This document shows, piece after piece, positions 45,060 through 57,280 of a DNA stretch of 64,000 nt. The translations under genes were made by a program, and so were the position numbers. The notes below the pieces were generated by a model, which was given only the letters and a program-made list of their open reading frames with translations, searched no databases and was not told the origin of the DNA. Source of the stretch: Aplidium turbinatum (taxonomy: Eukaryota; Chordata; Ascidiacea; Aplousobranchia; Polyclinidae); assembly GCA_918807975.1 (NCBI GenBank), contig OU964925.1:28617608-28681607 (forward strand). The letters are read 5' to 3'. Each line of letters starts with the position of its first letter. The stretch's first letter is position 1.

Positions 45060-45470
45060 ATTTTTTCAATATTTTCACGTTTTGAATCTCACTGTAGCCT
45101 ATATTTATGCACATGTTTTGGATCTCTTATTCCATTTTTTGGATCTCTCACGCCCTTTTGTTGGTTCTGCCTATGCATTCTATCTCTTATGGTTATATTT
45201 TGAATCTCCTTTGCACATATTTTGGAATTCCTATGCCCTTGTTTTGGATTCCCTATGCACAACTTTTGCCCAAACTGTGAAATAGCGAAGCGAATAAGGA
45301 CTTAGCTTTCAAGTCATACGATGCTGGTTCGACTGCCGACTCAACTTGGCTGTTGAAAAACACAGCTCATCTCTAATGAGGATGCAAATGGACTTAGTAT
45401 AATGAGCACACATTTCGGATCTCTTATGCCTATGTTTTGCATCTCCTATATTCACATGTTTTGGATCTAC
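45060..45470 (+). repeat. decayed minisatellite split by a SINE
   Basis: Units of about 21-26 bp built on TTTTGGATCTCTTATGCAC recur at least seven times in 45075-45270, then again at 45413-45468 after a SINE-C insertion. Units differ by several bases each. Confidence 0.7.
45283..45412 (+). mobile_element. SINE family C fragment inside the minisatellite
   Basis: AGCGAAGCGAATAAGGACTT (A-box region), GATGCTGGTTCGACTGCCGA (B-box region), GGCTGTTGAAAAACAC and CTTAGTATAATGAG. The middle body segment present in other copies is deleted. Confidence 0.68.
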
Positions 45471-45657
45471 CGCGACGCTCTCTACATCAATTAACTATCT
45501 CATCAAAGTCCACTCTAAAGACATTGAAAAAGCTTTTAGGCGAAATTCCGATCAAAGAAAGAAGTATAATTTCTCCAAACACAGCATTTCTTACGAAAAA
45601 CCAAACACAACAACAAACTGTTTTAAAAAAAAGTACAACTAAAAATAAAAGGCCAAT

Positions 45658-48600
45658 TTATTTCTTCTTTTCCTCTATTTCTGAAATCTCTAAATCGTCT
45701 GGAAAAGAAACCATCAAGACTTTTTGCAAAAAGATATTGCACTGTCCTGCAAAACAAACTTTTATTAACTTATCAGAATAAACAATTAATAGCAATGCAG
45801 TCGACAACGACAACCTAGTGAATGAGCAGGGACGTAGCCAGCAAATATTGTAGGGGAGTGGGGGATTACATAATATTGCACGTGTCATTGTGCCCGGCAA
45901 CGAGTCGGCGAAACCGAAGCCTCCAAAGGGGGTCTGGGGGCTTCCCTTCAGAAAGATTTGACAAATACTATAAAACTAAACAAACAAATTCTGAGAATAC
46001 TTTCAGCCTAGAACCATAGAAAAAACTCAGCCAAATGATGGCGCAACGGAATGTCAGCCCTATCCGCCCCCATAGCTCAGTTGGTTAGCGCGTGACTTGG
46101 GAAACTAAGCTTCAAAATCAAGCAGCCCTGGTTTCGACTCTCGGGGTGTGCACTTGAGGAACGTACACTAAGGACCGCTCTCCATTCAGTGGCATCTAAT
46201 AGATGGAATAATTCTCCGGCAACAAGATTTCAACAATCGGAAACTTCACTCTGTCAATCTTGGTGACCGGGCCTGCGTCAGTGGTTCAGAGCCCCTACAA
46301 GTATGCGAAACTGCCAGGATTAAGCTCTCAAAGAAGCTTTTCTAGTCTGAGATTCATTCAATCAATCAATATAAAATGTTTACTCAAAATATTTCGTCTC
46401 CTCCCCTTGACTAGGCCCCTGTGAATGAGCCTATGCAATGAATTAAGTAAAAAATGAAATTGATAGCATGAGCAATGTATTTTGATGATATTCTTTTTTG
46501 TTTATAAACAGATTTCATTGAAAAACTAAAAATAAAAGTGGCATATCTCTATAGCTCAGTTAAATCAGAGAATGACTTTGAGAAAGAACGGCAAGATTGC
46601 GCAATACGAGTTCAACTTTCGGGGTTTCCTCTTTGGCAATGTTCTTCAAGAAGAGCTTTCCTTTCGCAGCATCTGGCGAATGAAATAATTTGCAGGCAGA
46701 AACAGAAACCCAAGCTTTAGTCTGCCAATCTCCTTGCTTGGGCTGGAGCTGCAAAACTTCTAAAGAGGCTTCCTCAGCACAAAGATAAAGACTCCCACAA
46801 TCTATCAACTAGTTAAAGGTGAAATGATTATGAAAAGAGGATGAAGATTGATTGACTGTGGAAACTTTTATTGTCGGTCCGAAAAGCCTCTTTTGAAGAA
46901 TATTCCTGCCGGTTTCCCAAATTCATAAAAGGTTTGAATCACTAGCGCAAGCAGGTTCAGTCACAGGGGACAACAGTGCGACGTTTGCACTAGATGTTAA
47001 AGTGGTATTGCTTTCAAGTTACATGTAGTATTCAAACTGCAGTCAAGGAATATCGCCAAATAGACAGTGTGTCAGGAAGCACACCTTCACTTCATCGTTT
47101 CTTTAATCGAAAGTCCTTGTGCATATTCCCTGTGCTACAGGAGGGAATCGCCCTTTTACAAGTAGGCTACTCAACTTGAAACAGAACTTACTTATTCTTT
47201 TGCTTTTTAACTTGAAATGAACAAATGGTATGTAAAACACAAGTCCAAACAAAATAGTGAAGACAGCCAGCAGGTATTGTATTTGAGGATCATCCACAAT
47301 AGGAAAAACAACCAAACAGATGCAAAACAAAGCAAAAATGATAGGGATAACAATTGGAACCTGTGAAATTAAACAAAAGGAACAATAAAAAAATGTTTCG
47401 ACTCCTGGAATTTCCAACCTCAGAATTGAAGAAATACAGTACGGCCTGTTAGTTCAGTGGTGAAGCACTCGACTCAAGACCAAGCGGCGCTGGTTCGACT
47501 TTCGGGGTTTGCGCTTGAGCAACGCATTTCAAGACTGCTCTCAATTTAGCAGCACCTAATGGATGGAAAACTTCCCCAGCAACAATACTCGAAAACTTCA
47601 TTCTGTCAATCGTGGTAACCAGCCTTGCCGCAGTGGTCCAAAGCCTCTCAGTCTACAAGTATTCGAAACTGCCAGGAATAACCAAGAATAAGAGGCTTTG
47701 TCAGTCCAAGGATAAAGATTCAAAACCAATCTACCAACGTTATGAAATATTTTCTACCAACGCTGAAGTTGCATAATTTACCTTCACAGGCCTATTTGCA
47801 TCCGGCCTTTCGTAGCGGAAGTAAAGTAAGGCTAAGCAAGCTCCTAAATAGACTCCCCATGTTACAAAGCTATAATACTGGATCAGTGAATCGAAATTGT
47901 TGGGAATGACCATAAGCACCGCAATGAAACCCTGAAAATATACACAATTATACAAATGTTATATAATTATAATAAATTTAGCAGCATGCAGAAAAAGCTT
48001 CTTTACATCTTCAACGTTTCTAGTTAGTAAAGTCAAACAAACACCAAATAATGAGAAAGATGAGTAATCTATGGTCAAAGTAATTTATTTATACATTTTT
48101 TTTTGTTTTTATGGTGAGTTGGTAGGCAATTTCTGGCGACTGTTTTGACCAGTCGAACTTGGATTTAGCAAGGCGAGGTATCACAAGTCGGTTATGTTTA
48201 CAGTACATGTCTTACGTTGAGAATAACTGCTGGAGCTGGAGTGTAGCGCTTAACATTAATCATCGCCAAGAGTAGTGTAAACTGTCCTTCTCTGGCTGCA
48301 GTGTATGATATCCTGCCAGCCGTAAAGCATGAACCGACACAAGTGCCAAACACAGAGCAAGCAACGGCAAGCGGTATCGTCCACACAAAAATGCCCAAGA
48401 CAACTTTACCAAAACTCTGTAAAAGAAATGTAGTTCAATTGTATGGCTGTACCATAAGTGGCCTAACCCTACGTTTACTCTTACCTCAGTGATTGGTGAG
48501 AGTAAATCGTAAATGTGAGTTACAAGCAATTTATTGCAATGAAATTAAGGGAGCCTAAGCGTAGAGGTAAGGTTAGTGAAAAAATCTACTTTAAATCAAT

Positions 48601-51600
48601 GTCCACCCCGATAGCTACGTCTGCAGACGTTGAATCAATGTACGAAAATAACTGATTTGCTGTCTGGGATTTTGCTGGTTGAAAAGCTGTCCGTTATTGT
48701 ACCATAATATCGTTAGCACCAGATAGAACAGTTTGTTCTGCAACGTACAACTTACTGCGGCAACAGCAGGAGAACCCAAGAGTTCGTCAAAAGACATGGC
48801 CGTCAGATAAGCAACATTAGTCGCCAGGTAGAGGGAAGTCACAATAGCCATAGACGTCACAATGGCTCGGGGTAATGTTTTGTAAGGGTTCTGTGAGAAA
48901 ATGAAATCTAGTAATTTGCAGAAATATAACGCTATGTAGGCCCATCCGGTAATCCACATTAGTGTTAACATAAAAAAGTAGCTTTCATTACTTTATTCAT
49001 TTTGTCTACAATTCAACTCTTGTTCATGAAAATTGGCCGGTGAAAGATGTGTGCAGGGATGAAGTGAAAGTCTAAACAAGAATTCGACAAAAACATGAAG
49101 ATGTGAAACCCTGGATCGTTAGAGTACCATCCTTGTGCCATAAACTCTATTACTTTCAATTCTTCCACAATATAGTTGAGCTGATTCCATCCATCAACCG
49201 CCCACAAGCCTTGATAAAACGCTAAAGTAATTTCTCGTATACCAGGAGATCCAGTTCCTTGGAAGGCGTTTTCAAAGCTCTCAGTATGGCCTACAAAGAT
49301 ATAGAAGTAAAATTCGATAAATAGATATCATTGTTATTTCAGGATTTTAAAATTTTAAACATTGCAACAGAATGTGTGGCTGCAAGAGGCTACGCAAAAA
49401 TTTTATAGGGCAACACTGTGAGGCAAATCAACCAAACCAAAGAGCAAAATGCGGCATTTTTACATTGCTTCAACGTCTGCAGATGTTAAATGTAAAAATG
49501 ACGGATTTTGCTGTCTGAGAACCTAGAACTAACATACTTTGTTAAAAAGGCGTAAATGGAAGTTATAAGTGGATTTAATGTTATTATAGAAGCTTCCAAT
49601 TGTTCTTTTTGCGTAGACACTTCAATGCCTTGATATAAAGCACTGACCTATTGATTTGTTCATTGAAGTGATGTGTTTATTATAATAATCAATATACACT
49701 GCGTGTCAAAAATATAAGAGAAAAACCTTTGCTTATAGGCCGATACTATCGATATTACTTTTAAACCAGCATAAAAAACTTTGTAATATAATTTTTAATA
49801 ACATAACATTAATAACAGTTACATCGGAACAAATTATAATCTCACTATTAAACACCGCCTGATGCGTCGGTGTTTTGCGAATTGCAGGCCAATCTCATAC
49901 AACTGCAAAAATGTTGTCACAGCTTTACGAATAACACGCGTGGAACACAATCTATACAAGTGAACACATTTCTATACATGCAGTTAGTTCGATTTTACTT
50001 ACATATATATCTTTTCCATGCACAACTTTTACAAACCAACTGCTTATCCAAATCAATGTCAAAAATATGAAATTAGAAAATCAACAAAAACTTTTGAAAT
50101 ATTTCGTTTTATTTGGACCCACACTTTTTTCTTGATTTTGTTCAAAAAGAAAATATATTTTATTTCGGTGAAGATTGAAGGCCAAAACGAAACTACTTGC
50201 TAGTGATTCCAATTTAATATTGTTTAGCACTAAATATTTTTCAAAATGCCAAAAGTTTGTCTATAATAAAAATGTTGCGTTAAAAATATTTTCTTTCGTC
50301 TCGAGAGATCCTTTGTTTTAATTTGATTTGATTTTATTTCAAAATAAACGTTCTTTGTTTTGGATACATTAAAAACCTTGTTTAAGACAGCCCTACTTAC
50401 TAGGTTGCAGTTGACACTGGCCAGCTTCATTTGCAATAAATACTTTACAAAATAGAACATAAAATACCTGAAGCCAGTCTCACAATTCCGCCGATAATGA
50501 TGACGATTAGGCTGAGTATCTTTCCAACTCCAAAAAACGTCACAATGTTTGTAGTCCACTTGACACTGACACAGTTCACGAACACCACTATCATTATGAC
50601 GACCACAGCAACAAACTTTGTAGCCAGAGGTGGAACGCTGTCACAGTTCCCTAAATGATGTAGCTTCAATTAAAACAAAAGTTAAACAAAAAAGCGTTTG
50701 CCCCGACATATCATTTCATAATTAGTTTTGAGACCATATATTGCAAAATTAAACGACGAGTGTTCAACTCCCGTCATGGGCACTTGAGCAGACATACTTC
50801 AATGACAGCATCAAGATGGCTTTGCAGCACCCCATTTAGGAGCAAATTCTGCAACAACACTACGTATACAAGCCATCTGTGTTATCAGCTTTGGTGACAA
50901 AGCAATTGTTCAAATCTTTGCTTCTGCAAGGATGCAAAATTGCCAGGATTATGCATAAGATACTCTCATACGAAAGTCGACGCTTGAAAACGCATAAAAG
51001 TCTCGTGCGAAAACAAGGATTGCAAATCTTATAAATTGAATTGAACGATATGCAAAGCTAATTATAGTCACATAATAAGTTAAGTAAAACATTTACAGTG
51101 GGTCTACACTTTACAGTCTACACAAAATTAATAATTTTTGGCATGTTATTTAATAAGCTTTGGTAGAGAGTTTGCTTTGTTGAACCATAGAGAAATAAAG
51201 TTACTATGTTTTATTTCTTTATTTAATAAGGTAGGCCTATTAAAGCATTCCTGATATTTGCGAAGTAAAAAAGATTAATTTCAAGGTTTAATCTACTGTA
51301 GTGTAGCTACTCAAATATTCTAACAGTTGATATTTCACTTTATACTTTTACTAATTAACAGATTTCTGTTGCCATTATACGCTACGTTGCGTGCAACAAC
51401 GAAAGCTAAAAGATATAGATCTATCTACCGTATGCAGAAGACAGAGCATATCTTGCAAATGTCAGAGATAAGAGGCATAAGGAAGATGGTTTCAGTATCA
51501 CAGTAGCTGACCAGGCAAATAAATATGCAGGAACTGGTCCAAAAGCTTCTAGGAAAATCGGGTATTCTCCGCCAGACTTCGGTATCATTGTGCCCAGTTC

Positions 51601-53185
51601 AGCGTAACAAAGAGCCCCAAGCGTGCTGACGACACCACATGAAAGCCATATCTGGAACGACAAGAATAAATATGCCTTTAAGCTGTCTTGTTTCTTTGTG
51701 TGAGCGAGTATCTGAGGTTCAACAATGTAGTCGAGTAAAAAAATACAAGCGACAGTACACCAATGCACACTTGGCTACTATATACTATAACTAGCATATT
51801 AAGATTCACAGAAAATGGTAAGAACGGTTGTAAGCTAGAAAGGCACACCACAAAAACCACGGAATCAAATCCAGAATCAGAAATGGCTTACAAGTTAACT
51901 CCTCGACAATTTTGAATTATAACCGTGTGAGCCTATATTTCCAATAACGTAAATTCGTACAAACACCGGAGTTACTTTGCTGCTTCGAAAGAATAGATTG
52001 AAAAATAACTTGTGACGAATATAAAAACTCTTTTCCTTTTCCTCGTGTTCAGTGAAACATTTTGAAACAGTCTACTATCTTGTGCACTCTCAGGAAACAA
52101 ACTGAGCTAGAAACGTCAGAAAACGAATCAAATTGTGCGACATATTGTTGCTAGTTTCATTGCATCGGCTCGGCATGGGTAGAATTTCAGACTTATACTT
52201 ACAAAAAAGTTTAAAGATATGTTACTAATTATTGGTATACTTACCACAAGACCTAGACCGACGGACCCCGAGTTCTCAAAAACTCCTTTCGGTGAAATGA
52301 AAATGCCGGAACCGATGATTGTCCCAACGATCAAACTGACGGCGCCGATAAACCCGACTTGTCTTTTCAGATTCACTTTTTCTTCACCTGAGCAAATATC
52401 AATAATCAATATGTATTTTTCGGCAGTCGAGTGTAGCATGAATTCAGCGATAAACACTAGTGTCGCCGATGAGGCCGGGCTCATGTATCGCACCACTAAT
52501 TCAATAACAGTAGGTAGTTACGTAATCTGTTAGCCTAAAGATAAAAGCTATATGAAATGTGGGAATCTGCAAATTCTTTATGTATAAGAAACGCGCAGTT
52601 GTTTTATCGTGGTCCTTCTATGATATGCTGAACAGCTGAAGCAAGGTTGTGTCATTTGCGCAAGGTTTTACGCAAGAAAAGTTATACTATTTTAGTTCTT
52701 CCTCATGCTAGTTCACATTTTGTTATGTTTCCCGATTGTTGTGAACAACATAACTAATCACTTGTTGCTTAAAGCAGTGTTCTTCAACCTTTTCGAGTCA
52801 CGAAACACTTTATGCAGTAAAATAATCTTGAGGTACACCAAACAAAATTCTACAATGATGCAATAAACAAAACAACAACAATTTAGTCAATGTGTTCCTC
52901 AGTGCGATATCTGGTCCTGTTTGGATGAGCATAAAGGTGATATTCGGGCAGGTATTGCAAAAAGACAAACACATTTGTGATTATGATTCCGGTGTTCCAT
53001 GGAACACTAGTCAAACTAATAAATTTCTTTTCGAACACCTGACATTTCTCATGGAACACTAGTGTTACGTGAAACACCGGTTAAAAATCATTGACTTAAA
53101 CAATACATCATACAAACATTGCATCTATATATTACTCACTGTCTGTGTCATCTAAGGGTGGATCTGTGTCTTCCGTAGTTGCCAT
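45658..53185 (-). CDS. SLC7A9: SLC7 heteromeric amino acid transporter light chain, b(0,+)AT-like, complete
   Basis: Ten coding exons on the minus strand: 53140-53185, 52245-52387, 51429-51651, 50468-50650, 49154-49290, 48756-48890, 48216-48416, 47782-47931, 47192-47360, 45658-45746. They total 1476 nt, giving 491 residues plus a TAA stop; every junction is GT-AG and in phase. The length is typical of LATs, and about 12 membrane segments are expected. Seen: the TM1 substrate loop GTIIGSGIF (37-45); Cys140 in GNCDSVPP, matching the LAT cysteine that forms the disulfide with an SLC3 heavy chain; and [18 protein letters not shown] (226-243), with Asp231 at the position of the b(0,+)AT aspartate linked to cationic substrates. 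Also seen are [27 protein letters not shown] and an acidic C-tail [12 protein letters not shown]. Known for the family: plasma-membrane exchange of cystine and dibasic for neutral amino acids, with rBAT/SLC3A1. SLC7A9 over other LATs is inferred from motifs, not a tree. Introns hold SINEs, a hAT copy and two MITEs. Confidence 0.93.
45827..45965 (+). mobile_element. hAT 5' end fragment (CAGGGACGTAGCCAG)
   Basis: The left terminus is shared with the 42435-43917 family, followed by a G-rich stretch. No right end was found. In SLC7A9 intron 9. Confidence 0.55.
46065..46372 (+). mobile_element. SINE family A, full length
   Basis: CGCCCCCATAGCTCAGTTGG head, TTCGACTCTCGGGGTGTGC B box, GGAATAATTCTCCGGCAAC, GACCGGGCCTGCGTCAGTGG and a CAATCAATCAAT tail. 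The best-preserved plus copy, in SLC7A9 intron 9. Confidence 0.85.
46540..46805 (+). mobile_element. SINE family A, diverged
   Basis: ATCTCTATAGCTCAGTTAAA head, GAGTTCAACTTTCGGGGTTT B box and GCAAAACTTCTAAAGAGGC. In SLC7A9 intron 9, same orientation as its neighbours. Confidence 0.7.
47441..47735 (+). mobile_element. SINE family A, full length
   Basis: CGGCCTGTTAGTTCAGTGG head, GGTTCGACTTTCGGGG B box, GCGCTTGAGCAACGCATTTC, AGGCTTTGTCAGTCCAAGG and an ATTCAAAACCAATC end. In SLC7A9 intron 8. Confidence 0.8.
48605..48668. repeat. palindromic MITE, left-truncated
   Basis: ACGTCTGCAGACGTTGAATC followed by TGATTTGCTGTCTGGG. It lies in SLC7A9 intron 6, 87 bp past the exon 6 donor. Confidence 0.75.
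49441..49519. repeat. palindromic MITE
   Basis: TTTTTACATTGCTTCAACGT, then CTGCAGATGTTAAATGTAAA and GATTTTGCTGTCTGAG. In SLC7A9 intron 4. Confidence 0.75.
50745..50960 (+). mobile_element. SINE-like remnant, probably family A
   Basis: GAGTGTTCAACTCCCGTCAT (weak B box), GGGCACTTGAGCAGACA and GCAAATTCTGCAACAACAC parallel the family A body; the head is lost. In SLC7A9 intron 3. Confidence 0.4.
52775..53093 (-). mobile_element. hAT deletion copy, family 1, in SLC7A9 intron 1
   Basis: CAGTGTTCTTCAACC and GGTTAAAAATCATTG ends, with CTTAAA shared by both flanks. The minus strand still shows a decayed transposase tail ([15 protein letters not shown]). It begins 46 bp past the exon 1 donor. Confidence 0.78.
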
Positions 53186-53394
53186 TTATGTCTTTCCTAT
53201 AAAAAAAATATCAATTTTCATTAATACTTGATTTGGGTTCCACAAATGAAAAAAACGTCACATGGAGGTATATATCTCCGTGGCAATTCCCAGTGCACCC
53301 ACTGCGCTGAGGAGGCTAAAAGGCCGAAACGGTGCGTCATTGTCTGCAGTTGGTGATTAAAGGATATATTGCGCGCGAAAAAAAAAAAAGGATA

Positions 53395-53512
53395 TATATA
53401 ATTATAATAGTAATGCTTGTTTTTATACAGCGCTGCATCCATCGCAGAATGCGTTGCTCTTCAGCGCCTTACACAGCAGACAATGCAGCCGTATAGAAGC
53501 GCATTTTTTAGG
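53395..53512 (-). repeat. LINE-like 3' tail repeat, copy 2
   Basis: Minus strand: GCGCTTCTATACGGCTGC, TCTGCTGTGTAAGGCGCTG and GCGATGGATGCAGCGCTGTA, then an ATTACTATTATAATT tail. It matches 28894-29006 and starts about 210 bp upstream of the SLC7A9 start codon. Confidence 0.6.
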
Positions 53513-55687
53513 AAGTTGCTATGCATTTCAACACTAGTGAGATAAAAAACGGTTTAGTTTGAACACATTTGCTGTTTAGTTTGATTAAAAAAACAACAAC
53601 ATTTGGCGACTTGGTTTACGTCGATCGTGGTAACGTTGTCAACCACGTCAAACCGCAGAGCTCGCATTACAACAATCCAGATTACGTCGCTTCAATCTTT
53701 TGAGACGTTGAGGCCATGTGAAACGACGACTTTTATCCAGGTTTTATAATGAGGCTTTCCCATAGTGATTTCACTTGCAACAATGGAAGGAGCGGTCTTG
53801 GATGACGCAATCACGTGTTAGTTTCTTCAGACGCAAGATCGATTTTCAATTTGCGTAAACACGCTAAAGAAAATGGCGATTACTGGAGAGAGTATGCCCA
53901 CTGCCCGCAATTGTCAATTTGATGGTTTCAGTTCAAACGAAGATATTTAACAAAGAAAATATCTTGTAACCGTGCTATTTGTCCGCACACTGATTGATTT
54001 ATTGATTGTGAAAATATATCTTTATCCTCAGACCGAGAAAGCTTCTTTGAGAGCTTAATCTTACTTGTAGAGGCTTTGAACCAGTGACGCAGTCCCGGTC
54101 ACCGAATTTGACAAAGTGAAGTTTCCGATTGTTGAATTTCTGTTGTCTTAGAATTATTCACTCAACTAGATATCACTCAATAGAAAGCAGTCGTTCAAGT
54201 GAAATGCTCAAGCATACACCTTGAGAGCCAAGCATAAGAAGAGTCCGTAAGCGTCGCGATAATGGTGACTGATCTACAATACGTTGTTCAACTACAGTAC
54301 AAGCAATATTGTCTGTTGTAGCGACCATATGGCTTGCAGTGAAAAATTCCCAGCTCATAAAGCCTGCGCCATGTGTGTACTTTATGGTATTCTATTGCCA
54401 TGTCGATTCGTTAAACCTACAGCTGTTCTACGTTAATAAACGAAAATAAAGCTATTACAATTCGAATACAGTCCTTTTGTTAAGCCACTCACTACACGTC
54501 TGCGCTAGAATAGAACTTCGATCCTGATAGTGACTTTTGGTTGCTGATTCTTTTTGTCGGTTTTCACTCCAACTGCTGGATTTAAAACATTTTGTGACAC
54601 TTTATTGAGCCACTCATTCGCAACAAAAAACCAAAAACTACAACTTTTTCATCAAACTGATATTTTTGAAAGTTAAACTAAATTGCTATGAAGCTTCTAA
54701 AAAAGATACTGAAGTTATCAAAGCTTGTGATCAACAGCCAAATTTTGTATCCTGTAATTAAGTAGCAAGCGGTTTTCTGCAAACTGCCTGTACTATAGTA
54801 TAAGAATACCGTATAGCAAAATATTTTATAAAAATTATAGGTGATGATACACTTACACTTTACAGTTTCTCAAATTTAATAATCTTTTTACGACTGTTCT
54901 TTCAATTTGCAATCACTTGCATAAAAACGCTTTTAAACCACTTTTAAAGTCTTTCATATGACTCGACTGCAATAATCGAACTCAAAAAGATTAAAAAGCA
55001 AAAGCAAGAAACATGCTTTGCTGTCCTTTTTTGTTCATTGGCTTCCTTTGTTTCAAAAATAAGATTCCAAATAAAATAAAATAATTTAATACATCGCATA
55101 GTGTGGCACGCACTTTACCATCCGCAGAACTTCCAAAAACAAAAATACGGTAAGGCTAAAATCGACTGTGCTAGTATCACTACACAGAAACCTAATTGGC
55201 ACAATAGCTTCATATTTCCTAAGTGATATTGCGTCATATGATACATCAGTTTACTGTAGTACGAGATGGTGTTGCTGATACATTATATCAGCCTTTGAGG
55301 AGATGGAATTCAATTCAATTTGTAAAGACTGGAGTGGTCAGCATCCAGAAATTGCGTTGACTGAATGCATGCTTAAATTTCGCTCTTTTGGCACCAGAAA
55401 GTGACAAAGCTAAAAACATTTAAAACATGCACTGAGCTCAAACTTGGGAGTGATACGGCTAAGCTGAACTCTTTCTATCTGAACGGTCCTTCTACCAACA
55501 ATCCAAACGAAGAAAAAGAAAAACACTATATAGAGTCTAACCAACTACATGTATGCAAAGTCTCACCGGCTATGCAGTTTTCGCTACTAAAGTCAAGTCA
55601 GCTGGTTGCTTGAAAGAGCAAACTAAGTAACTCAGTCATTTTCAACTAGCAAACAAGTCCCTTCTTTAATAAATAATAGAAAGAACG
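53513..55687. other. intergenic, upstream of SLC7A9
   Basis: Apart from a SINE at 53989-54232, no gene or repeat with clear ends. Any SLC7A9 5' UTR exon or promoter would be here or in 53186-53395, but I cannot place it. Confidence 0.4.
53989..54232 (-). mobile_element. SINE family A, partial
   Basis: Minus strand: AAGGTGTATGCTTGAGCA, GAATAATTCTAAGACAACAG, CACTTTGTCAAATTCGGTG and AAGCTTTCTCGGTCTGAGG. The tRNA head is lost. Confidence 0.65.
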
Positions 55688-55888
55688 GAGCTGGTGTACA
55701 AGTCCCCCCCCCACCACCACCCTTGGCAACTCATGACAAAGACAGGATTCAACCAAACATATAGGGTGAAACTAGTTTACTTTTGCTTTACTGTTCACAC
55801 ACTTCAATTCACGTGTTTTGGTCAATTTCTCTTTGTCATGAGTTGCCAAGGGTGGTGGGGGGGGGGAGGGACTTGTATACCAGCTCCC
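55688..55888. repeat. MITE with GGAGCTGGTGTACAAGTC ends, copy 2
   Basis: The same inverted ends and body as 40631-40817. The flanks GAAAGAAC and CAAAGAAC look like an 8-bp duplication with one change, suggesting a hAT-type element. Confidence 0.87.
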
Positions 55889-57271
55889 AAAGAACTCATT
55901 TGCTGGCAAGGTTTTTTACATTTTGAGCAGACGTTTCAATGAAAAGTTTTGTCAGCTGTTAGTTTTCTATTTTACTTGGAAAGTTGATTGAGGGAAAAGC
56001 TCCATTGTTCTTTCAATCGCCACTGGCACAGCACTCGCCTTTCCTGATTACTGTACTTTGCGTTTGCAAAGCGTGCACTTGCCTTGTGACATTCTTTGTT
56101 CAATTAGTTATTCATTGACCAGTCACTGGGCACTGTTGGTGGATTAGTTAGTCGTGCCATTACTGCTTCTGTTAAGGCATGGGTTCGATTCCCGGTTGGG
56201 TTAAACAACAAATGGTACAACTTGTGCTCCTTCGACCTTTTTGAGTAAATCATTGAGCATTGCATGCTAAGACAATTATGAGCTTGATTGCCATTTCCAA
56301 ACTGACAAGGGTCGCTTTCTTCATCTAAAACCAATAAGTGCTCAGATATTCCATGAACGTTGTTTCTCAGTATAACAAAGTTCCGACAATGGAAAAGTAA
56401 GCGTCATTGTTTTCTAAACCGCAACTTAACTTTTGCTGAAGTACAACTTGATGAGCTGGCAATGTAGAGAATACAATGCGCCTTAGACATTTAGACAATG
56501 AGCTGCAAGACCAGCGAAATAAAGTTGTCTGTTTGTAGATTTGCTGCATGCAGACGATGAATCACTGCAAATAAGAATATGATGCCATTTCTGTAAAAAA
56601 ACACTTCACCAATTCAGGTTTCCGAGTGTTTGGCGAAACAATACCTCTTTAGGATAAAAAAACATTTTGCATCGCACGCGTTATGGTACTTTGCCTAGAT
56701 ATAGCTTTGTCCGAAATATATGGCTAATTCAGGTATGGTTGTCCTCACCCAACCAGCTGAAACGCAACTACAGTATGTATGTTCCATTGTCTGTAGCCTG
56801 CAGACGTTGAATGGATACAAAAAGGACGAACTTTGCCAATCGAAATGTCTCCACTGCCATAAACGTTTGTTGATGTTAAATTAATGTAAAAAGTGCACAT
56901 TTCGCTTGCTCAGTTAGGCTCACTAATTTTCAGGTTAGTCAATTTGTTTATCACAACTCGAGGATGCAATTAATGACTGCACAATTACTCCTTCGTGAAT
57001 AGGCTGATAGCTCAAGCTCACAACAGCTGCTGCGCAGTGCGCACTGTTTATCACAATCGATCGCCGATCTAGGGTGACCTACAATGTCGCATTACGGATG
57101 TCATTAGCTGTTTAGCGGTGAGTTGAGTATGAAATGAACGTATACGTATGCACAGTTGCACACCACCCAGAGAGTGGGACGATAAACAAAGTGTTGCCAG
57201 GTACTTTTCAATTTTTAATCCAAATATTTTTCTCCAATCAAATATAATCGAATCAATATAAGCCAATGCTT
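55889..57271. other. intergenic with a weak SINE trace
   Basis: At 56138-56200 TTAGTTAGTCGTGCCATTAC and GGGTTCGATTCCCGG suggest a degraded tRNA-derived head. A drifted MITE core lies at 56795-56835 (CTGCAGACGTTGAATGG). Nothing else is recognised. Confidence 0.4.
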
Positions 57272-57280
57272 GTCTGTTAA

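Noticed and set aside
47441-47520. Possible functional tRNA gene
   Set aside because: The A and B boxes are good but the arms do not pair, and the sequence continues into a SINE body shared with other copies.
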